Shown: in pieces, positions 22,801 through 33,059 of the stretch
Position numbering within the stretch: position 1 is the first letter of the stretch
Layout of the letters: each line of letters starts with the position of its first letter
NCBI GenBank assembly: GCA_964247055.1
Contig: OZ176053.1
Location: forward strand, 2,604,001 to 2,668,000
Origin: Paragordius varius
Lineage: Eukaryota; Nematomorpha
DNA: 64,000 bases
Direction: 5' to 3'
The notes under the pieces: generated by a model
What the model was told of the DNA's origin: nothing
Seen by the model: the letters and a program-made list of their open reading frames with translations, nothing else
Databases searched by the model: none
Position numbers and translations under genes: made by a program

Positions 22801-25721
22801 TTTAAGATTATATTAAAAACAAGTTGTGAAATTCGTATTAGTAAATTTCCACAGGTCGCACATAACTTACGTAATAGACACGCTCGATTTAAATAGTGTT
22901 TGATCACAAATAATTATAATATATTTTAAATTTAATTAATAATGATAGCTGGTTATATGGAACCGTTTATGCATTTGTCTGATGTCTTATCCGAGATTGA
23001 CGTTTTGTGCAGCTTTTCTCAAGTTGCTTTACATGCTTCTAGCCATACCTATGTCAGACCCATCATTAAAGCTAAAGGTATCATATATTTGAGATAATAT
23101 ACCATTTACAATTCATTATAACCCCTAAACAATTATTCACCCTTGAACCATTCATATTCACCTTCATATAAATTATCTGTTTTCTAAGATTAAAATTTAT
23201 CCATATTTTTATATATTTTTTAAAAAATAAAATTATGTTTTTAAATAAAAATAATATTTAAATACTAATAAACTATTCCATAAAAATATATTTCATTAGA
23301 GTTATATTCGTTCGAAAACATAATTTTTTATTTAGGGTGAATTCGAATTGTCCAAGGGTGAATTCGAACTGTAAATGGTATATTTGAACAAATATGCATG
23401 TCTATATTTACTTCTAACTTGACAATATTTATTATGGATCATTCGTATTCGTTAGAGGAAAGGATAATAGATATTAAACAAGCGCGGAACCCGTGTTTGG
23501 AAATTCAAGAAGATATTAATTATATACCAAATGATGTGTACTTCAAACAAGGTTGTAAAGTAGTTTCCTTAATCCACATAACTACAATTTCACCCGAAAA
23601 AAATTAATAACTTTTTAACGTTTTAGATGATGCTCATTTTTACATAGTAACTGGACCAAATATGGGAGGCAAATCGACATATATTCGAACGGTTATTTTT
23701 TGATAAATAAAAATGTATTAAGAGTTGTTATTTAATTTAATAATAAATATAAAAATATACTTATATACTTCTGTCATAAAATCAATTCATTTTGCTTAAA
23801 ATACACATTTTTTTTTGGTTAAATTTTTGTAATACATCATAGTTTTGTTATTTGTGCAAAGAGTACTTTTAGTTTAGATTTTTTTCTCCAATTATAAAAT
23901 TTATTTAATCCTGATATTGATTAAAATTTAATTTCTGTATTTTTCAATGATTTATTTACATTAACTTTTAGACGGGACTTTTATGTGTGATGGCACAAAT
24001 TGGATGCTTTTTACCATGCAAAGATTCTCCCGTCATTTCGATTCTTGATGCCATATTCTGTAGAGTTGGAGCTGGTGATTGTCAGAGCAAGGGCATATCC
24101 ACTTTTATGGGTGAAATGATTGAAACAACTACTATACTTAAAGTTTTTTTTAAAACTTTTTTTCTAAAGGGATATTAACCTGTGGAGAGAACTTAAATTA
24201 ATAATTAATTTTTTGCGTTGTTAGAATACATTAGAACATATGTATATTTTACTTAATCAATATATTTTGTTTAGAAGTCATAAGATTACTATTTGGAAAC
24301 AGATTATACCATTTACTTTATAAAAAATGAGTTGGAGATGTATTATTGTTAATTGATATATTTTATTTATTAAATGCCATAGAAATGTTCTATATGTTTT
24401 TATTCGAAGACAACATTTTTGTTAAGCTGTAATCAATTTTTCAAAATAATTTTTTATGATAAATTACTTGTTAAAAAAATTTGTGATATTATGCTCTTTA
24501 CATATTTAGTATGCAAGTCAATATTCCTTAATTATAATTGATGAATTGGGAAGAGGAACGTCAACTTTTGATGGTTTTGGATTGGCATGGGCCATATCTG
24601 AGTAATGAATTTAATTTAGTCTTGTACATTAACTATTTCAACATATTTTTAACTTTAAAACAGGCGTTTCCAACCCAAATAGCTTTGCGAGCCATTTATT
24701 ATATATATGCACACTTATTAATGATTTAATAAATTTTAAACTGTAAAACGCAAACCAAATGTACCAATTTTTTCTGGACGCCAATTGGATAGGCTTATTC
24801 ATGTTTAAGAATATTAATTTTATTAACCTTTTAGGAGCATAATTTTGCAAAGTATGGATTTCTAAATTTTTAGCGGGGCGCTCATTAATTTTTTCGAGGA
24901 CCACACATGTTTGATACCTCTACTTTAACATATAATTTATTGACAGGCATATTATCTTGAACATTCAATGTTTTACGTATTTTGCTACACACTTTCATGA
25001 GTTAACTAACATTGCTGAAGAAATAAATGGTGAAATGGCACAACACTTTAATCCACACATTATTAAAAATGTCCATGTTTCCGCTCTAACTAATCTCACA
25101 AATGATGATGAAAATATGGCAGATATGAATGTAATAATGAAAAATATCTTGTATATTATATTATTAAGCTTTTGATTGTACTTAACTTTTGTCTTTCATT
25201 TTAGGATAATGAACAAAAAGCATTAGTCCTCCTGTATCAAGTTAAACCTGGTCCTAGTGATCGTAGTTTTGGCATCGATATTGCAAAAATGGCCAAATTC
25301 CCAAAACTTGTTATAAAAGTGAGTTCTAAATATTATTAGAATATTTTCAAAATTTGATTATAATAAACTTTAAATTATAATAAAACGACAAAATATAATG
25401 ACCATTTTTTTTATCAAAAAACACTTGTTATTAACCTTGATATTTCTTATATCAATGATATATTTCCGAAATTATGTAAATAACCATTTTAACCCTATGT
25501 TCCGTATTTTTCGACCCAAAAATTTTGAAATTTTATTTTAAAAATCTATAAAAAACATGGGTATATTTTTATATAAAAACTGCTTTTAAAATTTTGCTTT
25601 GCCTGTATAATCTACTGTAATATTTCTATATTTTTGTTGCTATTAGATGGCCGAAGACAAAGCAAGAGAATTGGGCGACATTTACTACGATAAAAACGCT
25701 ACGTCGCTTATGATACATTAA
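13828..25721 (+). CDS. MSH2: DNA mismatch repair protein MSH2, 23 exons
   Basis: MutS homologue that pairs with MSH6 or MSH3 to recognise mismatches. Exons: 13828-13834, 13860-13900, 13922-13954, 13978-14062, 14088-14218, 14245-14352, 14376-14462, 14487-14619, 14649-14797, 17091-17211, 17815-17940, 18210-18346, 18708-18999, 19342-19511, 20416-20587, 22949-23077, 23456-23551, 23627-23691, 23972-24142, 24510-24601, 24947-25130, 25205-25318, 25647-25721. All phases agree and give 905 residues (human MSH2 has 934). Landmarks: mismatch-binding domain start [33 protein letters not shown]; core [11 protein letters not shown]; Walker [11 protein letters not shown] (about residues 681-690); [28 protein letters not shown]; Walker [17 protein letters not shown] (about 758-773); [10 protein letters not shown]. 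The first eight introns are 21-29 nt and the rest 74-2361 nt. The C-terminus ends about 24 codons after the last splice, lacking most of the helical tail; AATAAA follows the stop at 25740. Confidence 0.97.
15840..16470. mobile_element. Inverted cluster of LINE 3' tails in MSH2 intron 9
   Basis: Two copies of the same reverse-transcriptase C-terminal tail face opposite ways. The plus copy (about 16290-16450) encodes [19 protein letters not shown] and then [11 protein letters not shown]. The minus copy (about 16035-15870) encodes [15 protein letters not shown] and the same [11 protein letters not shown]. Between them, on the minus strand (about 16215-16045), is the tail of a second LINE with [12 protein letters not shown] and LNLNLESAD. 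All are fragments with internal stops; the pattern fits RTE/Jockey-type non-LTR elements. Confidence 0.7.
16757..16990. mobile_element. hAT-type MITE remnant in MSH2 intron 9
   Basis: Left end AAGGGTGTCCAACGCAAAGC followed by GCTGGCCGCAT; right end carries CGCAAGGCCGGAT and CCCGTGAC. The GGGTGTCCAAC...GGCCGC layout is the usual one for small hAT derivatives. The ends are eroded and no duplication is visible. Confidence 0.4.
21025..21158 (-). pseudogene. Truncated U2 snRNA copy
   Basis: Minus-strand sequence collinear with the full U2 gene at 22173-22361 but starting at about nucleotide 44 of U2 (GTTCTTATTAGCGGAATATC) and running to the 3' stem (GGTATTATGCTGCCTCGAG). It carries many substitutions, including in the Sm-site region. 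It lacks the 5' domain, so it cannot be a functional U2. It abuts the reverse-transcriptase fragment at 21160. Confidence 0.8.
21160..21640 (-). mobile_element. LINE reverse-transcriptase fragment fused to truncated U2
   Basis: On the minus strand the translation shows successive reverse-transcriptase blocks: [17 protein letters not shown] (palm Asp), then [19 protein letters not shown], then the catalytic box [20 protein letters not shown]. Several frame breaks and stops show it is dead. No endonuclease or 3' tail follows; sequence passes directly into the truncated U2 copy. It lies in MSH2 intron 15, antisense to MSH2. Confidence 0.78.
22173..22361 (-). ncRNA. RNU2: U2 spliceosomal snRNA
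   Basis: Full-length (189 nt) U2 snRNA on the strand opposite MSH2, inside MSH2 intron 15. The 5' end is ATCGCTTCTCGGCCTCTTGG, followed by CTAAGATCAAAGTGTAG, TTCTTATCAGCTTAATATCT, an Sm site (ATTTTTGA), and the 3' stem-loop CTGGTATTGCACTGCCTCCA that binds U2A'/U2B''. The usual branchpoint-recognition segment GTAGTATCTG reads GTAGAACTCG here, so it departs from the near-invariant GUAGUA. Either this is a variant or slightly decayed copy, or the change is real biology. An A/T-rich TATATAATG lies about 30 bases upstream. Confidence 0.88.
22648..22890. mobile_element. hAT-type MITE remnant in MSH2 intron 15
   Basis: Shares AAATGGCTTCGCGGGC.GCAT with the better-preserved element at 37720-37996, in the same order. 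The right end, near CAGGTCGCACATAAC, is eroded. Confidence 0.45.
23098..23382. mobile_element. TA-flanked MITE, family C, in MSH2 intron 16
   Basis: Ends TATACCATTTACAATTC and GAACTGTAAATGGTATA are inverted. Subterminal GGGTGAATTCGAATTGTCCA units repeat at the right end and appear inverted (TTCACCCTTGAACC) at the left. Two related copies lie in ZIP7 introns (60263-60529, 61904-62116). TA flanks suggest Tc1/mariner-like mobilisation; no transposase is present. Confidence 0.7.
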
Positions 25722-27331
25722 ATATTTTTTATTCTCTACAATAAATATTTTACATCGATTTATTTAAAGCTACGTGTTGTTTTTAAAATATTTGACTATG
25801 ATTCTCCACAACTCAAAGAGTAAAATATTTTTTAGAATCATCTTTCCTCGATTGATGTTATATTTTGCTTAACATTTCCTGAACTCATTATGTGTATTCA
25901 GGTGGAATTTTATGCAATAAAGTACATGTTTAAATATGGATAGTTTAATTTAATGATACTCTAACCGCGGCCTTTATTCATTTAACTTTTGAGGTACAGT
26001 ATAAAATCTGCATGGCAAACACATATGCAATATAAATCGGTATTATATACTACACGGCCCTAAAGAAAAATATTTTATTTAAATATTTTGGGGAGTACAT
26101 TGATTTAAAAACGTTTCATTGGCACACATGATGTATTAGTATTATTAATTGTATATGTGGCCAGGAAGCATTATTAAACTCTTTTTATAAGAGTTTAAAC
26201 ACAGATTTACCAAGATATGTCAAAAGTTTGTAATAAGAAATTAAATTTAAATATCAACTAAATTTTATAAAAAATAACTTAAAGTTAACTATGACAAATA
26301 ATAATTAAAAAAGTGCTATTAAAACCGAAGTTTTGAGGGCTTAAATATGTATAGCTAATCAATGTGCTTAGGGTTGAGTGGAGAACACGGCAGGTTTTAG
26401 TTAATTTAGATGGATCACAATCGGTGGTTGTAAAGCTCAATAGAATGCATAATATTCAATCAATGAAACATTAGCCTCCATTTTATTGTGATTATAATGT
26501 TACAAATAATTCAAACAGACCGCGGTTGATATAGAATATTTTATGTCAAAAGATGCATTATTTTTACTTTAGTGATAAAAATTATTAGATCGGAGAACTA
26601 ACACACCAATAGTACAAATAAATGGCTCCTGGGAAATCATGAAAGCAGATGATAAAAATATTCAAATTTAAAAAACGCGTCAAATTAAATTGCATTAAAA
26701 CTGAAACTTTCGGAACACTAAAGTATTGTTAAATTGGAGAAATTAAAAGCTATACACGGCTTTAGTCCATATATTAAAATTTACATAACGCAATTTCGGC
26801 ATTTCTGCATTTATCAGACAAATAGCCCATTTTTAAAGAGCAAAAAAAATTTGGACTTTCGGAGTTTGCATCTAAAAATTGAAATAGACAAAACTATTGT
26901 TTTCTTTTATATGTAGTTTATGATAAATTTTAGTGAGAATTATAATGAAACATTTAGCTTTCACAAGAAATATTGCATCAATATGTGTGCAAATTTTTTG
27001 ATATGAATAACCACAAAAGTTTAAATAACTTTCTTGTATCATTCAAAATCGCCAAAATTAAAGCAATGAGAATTCTAAGTATCTATCTGTTACATGCAAA
27101 TTTGAAATATATACTTTGGTTGTATATCATGATTTTCTGCGAGATTTGATATATTATTTTTATATTTTTTTGGTACTATGTAAATATTATATCCTTTGTT
27201 ACTTGAAATTTTGTTGTTATAATAAATTATGTACACCTAAAATTAGTATATATAAACCACAAAAAAACCGAATAAATAAACATTTCACGTTTCTTATATT
27301 ATCTTCTCTTCAAATTAACACTATCATAATT
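25722..27331. other. Gene-free flank downstream of MSH2
   Basis: Contains the MSH2 polyadenylation signal at 25740. At about 25958-26100, GATACTCTAACCGCGGCC ... CGGCCCTAAAG ... GGGGAGTAC looks like a small eroded hAT MITE. The rest shows no recognisable coding sequence. Confidence 0.4.
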
Positions 27332-28640
27332 AGGGTTGTGCCCATTAGTCAATGACCTAGGGTAATGACCACGAAAAAAAATGAGCTAGGTCAATTTTTT
27401 TATTTTTTTAATTTTACAATTTTTAGGAAAACAAAACCTTATATTATTTATATATGATACACATCTTTTCTTTACTTTCTAAATCATAATGATATCAGCC
27501 TTGTGGAAATTTTTCGATCAAAAAAAATCAAGTTACATGCAAGATATGCAATTACACTATATAAAAACCGAATGAAAAAACATCAAAAGAAGTTCATGAA
27601 ATAAATTATATGACAGAAAGTGATGGTCAAAAGCAAGCTAAGTCTTTATTTCTTAAGTTTAGCCTTAAAAATTTCTGTTTTCAAGAGAAATTAGCCAGAA
27701 ACATTTAGCAAAATTTATTTTTACATCCTTAACTCTTAACATAGTTGATAAACATTTTCGGAGTTTGATTAATAGTTTAAAACCCAATTATACTATTCCG
27801 TAGAAAACTTTTCAATGAATTACTAGATTCATTTTATGAAGATATAAAAATAGAGGTTGTTGGAATATGTAAAAATAATATTTCATTAATCGTCGATCCC
27901 TTTACCAATATTTCATAGGGAGCAAATAATTAATATTATTGACCAAGGATCCCAAAAATCATATTTTATTAACTATTACACATCTTATCATAGTAAGACT
28001 GCCGAATATCTTTAACATAATGGAACCAATTATAAAAGATAAAATTTAAAAATTAATGTCATTGTGACCGATAATTTAGCGAACATGAAGCCTGCTGAAA
28101 ATTCGATTAAATATATTACTATAATAAGGCATAGATGCCATTGTCATATTTTAAATAATTTGATCAAAGAATATATTAAACTTAATAAGATTACTGAAAT
28201 TTTAAAAGTAGTGAGCATGATTGTGTATTGCATTAAATCTAATAAATCGTATAAGTATAAATAAAACTTTGAACCATTCTAAGTTAACGTTAAATTCATG
28301 GACAGTGACTCGTTTTTACCCAATCTAAATAATTAGAGCATAAATGGGTTTGAATAAATCCATATTTTCTCGTTAGTATTAGCTTTCTGTGATTTGAAAC
28401 TTTCTATAAGTCTTGATGTATGATTCCAGGAAAGATCGTTAATTGTAGAAATTTAATTTATCGAATTGGTGAAAGTATAATTAAAAAAATATATACTTTA
28501 TGTAAAAACCTTTTTTATGTGATTTAATTAAGTATTTATGTATGTAGTTATATTATTGGCAATAACATATAGTATGATTTAGTCGGACCTAGGTCCGACC
28601 TAGGTCTGACCCCCTTTTAAAAAAGGGGGACAACCCATAA
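27332..28640 (+). mobile_element. Decayed hAT transposon (DUF659-type)
   Basis: Inverted ends: TAGGGTTGTGCCCATTAGTC at left and AAGGGGGACAACCC at right. Transposase fragments on the plus strand include SLINSLKPNYTIPSRKLFNE (about 27762), SLIVDPFTNIS (about 27888) and, at 28058-28260, VTDNLANMKPAE followed by HCHILNNLIKEY, which is the hAT catalytic-domain TDNAANM...C..H..NL pattern. Stops and frame breaks separate these pieces. A diverged tandem GGTCCGACCTAGGTC pair lies near the right end. No clear target duplication remains. Confidence 0.7.
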
Positions 28641-29953
28641 TATATTTATTTTATCAGAATATTTCTTTACGATCTATTTTTGACGCAGTGTATATCAACA
28701 TTATTACATCCTTTTTTCCAATTTTATTAAAAAAAAATTTATTTACATATACGTCTCCAATATTTTGTATTTAGTAGTTTTATATAAATATAAAAACATT
28801 ACGTTAGATGGATGTAAAAAATTGAGATAGGCAGAGTATTTAAACAGTACCGATTTACCGGTATATGATTAAATTATTATATGACATATTTTGACATTTT
28901 TTGCGTTATGTATTGCGTAATTTATATGAAAATGTTTGCGTAACATGAAATGTACACGAAATATGCTTTTTTATTGTTTTAGCATGTTAGAACCATTCTT
29001 ATCTTAATTTATTCATGATTTATAACGGCTTATTTTTTACTAATGTATGGATGATGCAATAAAATAATAAATTACAAATTAATTATTCAATGGCTATTTA
29101 TTATATATGTAGCATATAAAAACTAATGATATTTTAATTTTAAAGATATCTTCATATCCATTTTTTGGAAACTATTCAGAAAAACATCTAATTTTTTTTC
29201 AAACGCGCCTTTCGTAATGGTTGTTTTATATTTTTTACATTTTAAATAGTTTTATTAAAATATATTATATCAAAAACACGATTATCTCTATTTTATCCTA
29301 TACGAAAAGGTATAAATACCTTTTTTTACTTTTTATATTAAATAAACGCGACAATAGCCATTATCTAATTCTAAATAATTGTATAATGCGGGATTTTATT
29401 AAGGGACTTTACCTAAATTTATTATGTATTTATTTCCCGAACGTTTGTATTATAAGTTTTAACAAGGCAAATCAATAATATTTTCCCTTTTTATAACAAA
29501 TTTATTCAAAACTTTTTCGACTTAAAAACTGGAAAAGTATAAAAATTAACGTCTTGGATTAAATTTTTGCGCATGAAAAAAGTTTTAAAAATGGTAATAA
29601 AAATTATAATTTCCAAATTTCTGCCTTCAGATTTTTTAAATTTTAGTTAAATCATTAAATATTCGCAATCGAAATAAATTTTGGGCACCAAATGTAATAA
29701 ATTGACATTATATGTCTTCTCATTAACTTTTCAAAAATATTAACTTTTTTTGATTTTTAAGAAAATTTTTAATATTCACATGCCTGTTCTGTTTTTGGCC
29801 TACACGAGTTATTTGCGCCAACTTTTTTGGTAATTGCTTTTACTTTGTTAATGTACTGTGCCACTGTGTGGCAAAAATGGGAATAAAAAATAAAGGTTAA
29901 TGAATTATTAATATTATACGATAGCTAAAAGAGGGTTATAAATACCGTCATGA
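28641..29953. other. Gene-free AT-rich stretch
   Basis: No gene recognised. The open frame at 29221-29478 has AT-driven composition (Ile, Tyr, Asn, Phe) with no family signature. Confidence 0.4.
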
Positions 29954-30723
29954 AATATGCGGTTAAAACATTAGATAATATTTTAATTTTTCTGTTATTA
30001 TCCAAAATTAAGAAAGTCAAATAAAATAAAATACAAGAGATGAAAATGTGTCAACTAAATTTGTTTTAATATAGGATAAGGATAATTCTAAGCGCAAAAT
30101 CAAGGATTTTCCATTTTTTGAGAGCCATAGATGAATTTTTATAAATATAAGCTAAAAAATCTTACTCTGGCGTCAAATTAAAATTGAAACTAATATGCGG
30201 TAAAATATTTTAATTTTTATTAAAACAATCTTATAATAACTCTATATATAGAGACTTGACTATAATTTTAGCCATTTAGGCTTTTATACCGGCTATAGGG
30301 CATAAAAACTCCCTAAATCAAAAATTTGAAATACATCCGCTTTGTTGCAAAATATCGAAAAAAAATTTTTATATAACGCTTATAACTTTGTTTGAAGGTA
30401 ATATATTGGATGGATATTCTCTATAATATAGGAATCTTCTAATAAATTACCGCATATAAATAAATTTTTATGATTAAATATGAGGCCAGAGCACAATTCT
30501 TAGCTTATATTAATGTAAATCATTCTGAGATCCTCCAAAAAATGTAAAATCCATATTGATAATATTTTGCGTTTACAATTCTCCTTATGCTATATTAAAT
30601 CAAATAAATTTAGTTGAAACGTCTTCATTGTATTTAATTTTATTTAATATGCGATAAGATTGTGATTTTTTGATTTTGGCGGATAAAAATTTAAATATTC
30701 TCTAGTATTTTAACCGCATATAT
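29954..30723. mobile_element. Foldback element with ~280-bp inverted arms
   Basis: The left arm (about 29954-30230), starting ATATGCGGTTAAAACATTAG, is the reverse complement of the right arm (about 30440-30723), which read backwards starts ATATGCGGTTAAAATACTAG. Matching continues through AAATACAA.GA.GA, TCAACTAAATTTGTT, ATAAGGA.AATT and ATATAAGCTAA, to ATATGCGGTAA at the inner end. The ~200-bp centre is unrelated. No coding capacity. A fragment of the same arm is at about 39205-39290. Confidence 0.75.
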
Positions 30724-31027
30724 CACATCGATATTTATCATCCTGAACTCTTTGGCTATCGAGAATGATATATGATTGATTCATTAACGTTTATTTTTTG
30801 CTTATTTTTATAGTTAAATGTAACAGGATTCTCATGGTGCTTTTGGTTAGGGGCTGACGAGTCTTATATAAAAGTTATTAGCACTTTTCTGCTATTAGTT
30901 CGTAATCGTAAATTAGCGCACATTCATAATATATTTTTGATAAAAATTATTATTTATTATTATTATAAGCTTTAATTTTTAGTGGCCGAAAGTCTCAGAT
31001 TTTTGCGTCTATCTAGGGCATGGTCTC
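30724..31027. other. Gene-free spacer
   Basis: AT-rich; nothing recognised. Confidence 0.4.
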
Positions 31028-31537
31028 TTAACACTTTGATTCATATCGGGGTATCTAAAAACCCCAAACTATATTTAAAGTAATTAGTAAAAAACTACTA
31101 AAGTATAGATCAATTCAAATTTATGCTTCCATCATATTAAAAATATAAATAAAAACTTATACTTAAAATGTTTTTAAAAATCTCCATATCAAACTGCTTC
31201 AAACATTTTTATTTTGATTTTTGTAAAATATTGTCGTTTTTTAATTTATCGCTAAAAGTCAAGTCAAATTCTTTATTAAAATAAAAATGGCATTACTTGC
31301 ATTATTTAATTTATCCAATGCTCATGTCATGTTGGCTAAATTTTTACCCAGTGTTATAAATAATTATTATTTAGTTATGTAAAAAAAAAATTTTTATATT
31401 TCGGTTTATTAATGTTATATAAGTGGAAACTTTTGCCATGGTTCTTATTTATTCCATATTTTTTAAAATATTTAATTTTAAACAAGCCTGGGGTATACCA
31501 ACGACTCCAACTTAATTCGAAGAACTGGAATTTGTTA
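31028..31537. mobile_element. MITE family A, copy 7
   Basis: Left end TTAACACTTTGATTCATATC then GGGGTATCTAAAAACCCC. Right end GCCTGGGGTATACCAACGAC, with the TTCGAAGAACTGG tail before TTAAT. Shorter and more diverged than copy 1. Confidence 0.7.
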
Positions 31538-33059
31538 ATGGTTGCGATTTTTTAATCTAAGAGGAATGAATTAATCTAAGAGCTTTTCTATTTGACTGTG
31601 GGCGAAGAAGTCGCATGTAAATCCTTAACGTTTTATTTATAATTTATCTCTTGCAATTATTTTGCAATAATATATATATATATATATAATAAATTTTAAA
31701 ATTAATAAGAATTTATATTTATTTTTTTAAATAATTATTTGTAATAATTATTAAATTTTTAAATATCACATGATGTTTTGTTGTTATAAGAACGCGCTCG
31801 TTCACGTATTCTATCTGATGACGATTTGACATAATTATCTCTTTATGTTTTAAATTATGGGATTCATATACTTATAAAAATATTTTACATATCCTTCGAT
31901 TCTCTTATTTGGTATACTTTCTATTTTTGTTTATCTATTTTAAGTTGATCTCTTTTTGGGTGTTTTTATGCTATAGTGTGTTTTTTTAGTAAATACACCG
32001 AGTATACCAAAAACTAATTATTTTGTTAATTCTTAAAAAACTTTGTTTACATTGGCACTCAAATGGTTATATATAATTACGCAAATAAGATGCAATTTAT
32101 TTATTATATATGCTACCATTGTTTGATATTTACTATTGAGTTGCTATTTTTGGAAATTTTCAATTATTTGTTTAAAATATCTGTTTTAGAGAAATTCAAA
32201 ATTTTTATTATACGTTTCCAAAAATTTGTCTCATGACTATCATTCTCTTTTTTGAGTAATTTAGACTTTACGTTATTTTCAATGTGTACTTATATTTTAT
32301 GCTATAATTATATTTTTAACATATTGTGAGAAATCAATTCCTTATATTATCAAAAGGTTTTGCTTTAATTTAAAAATTTATCTTATTAAGCTGGCAAAAA
32401 TCATTACATTAGTCGTAATATTGTATGGATTCTAAATCTCTTAATATTTTTTATATGTGAATATTTGAATACCTTTTCTATTTTTTTGCGACTGAGTTTA
32501 TTACTGAGAAAAATTTTACCTAAAATTTAAATTTTTTATTTACACCAGGTGCCAAAGACACAATACACAATTTTGAAAAAAGAACGCCTCTCTCTGTCTT
32601 TTTGGCTATATATGTCACCAATATTTTGTCAACCTTTACTATTCAAGCTATTTTTGCTGGACAAACACAAACATATTTGAAAATGTTTAAAATTGGCGTC
32701 CACCAAATTGACAGTGAATTTATTTTACACCACTAATATATTGACCTAAGTTTTTTTTTCCAGATAAATTATATTGATTTACACTCCATCGTATTGATAG
32801 ATATATACAACAATCGTCAATTTAACAATACCAAAATTACATGTATATATGTATATGAGATGATTCATTTTAAGTTTACGCGTAATATACCTTATCGTAC
32901 GTAATAAAAGAGAGTGTTACGCACACAAACGCTTGCTTGTTTGTTACAATTTTGTATATTATAGTTTTGTGTTTAATTATTTAACAAATAGTTGATTATA
33001 CCTAATTAATTTTATCGCGCCCACCAAACTTTTCATCCTCTTTTTCCTACAAAAACGAT
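31538..33059 (+). promoter_or_regulatory. Upstream region of the BTG-family gene
   Basis: AT-rich, gene-free, with an (AT)n run at about 31668-31690. The last ~500 bases before the ATG probably hold the promoter and 5' UTR; no specific element can be assigned. Confidence 0.3.

Noticed and set aside
29221-29478. Hydrophobic 85-residue frame as a membrane protein
   Set aside because: Composition is what random AT-rich DNA gives; no start context, no family.
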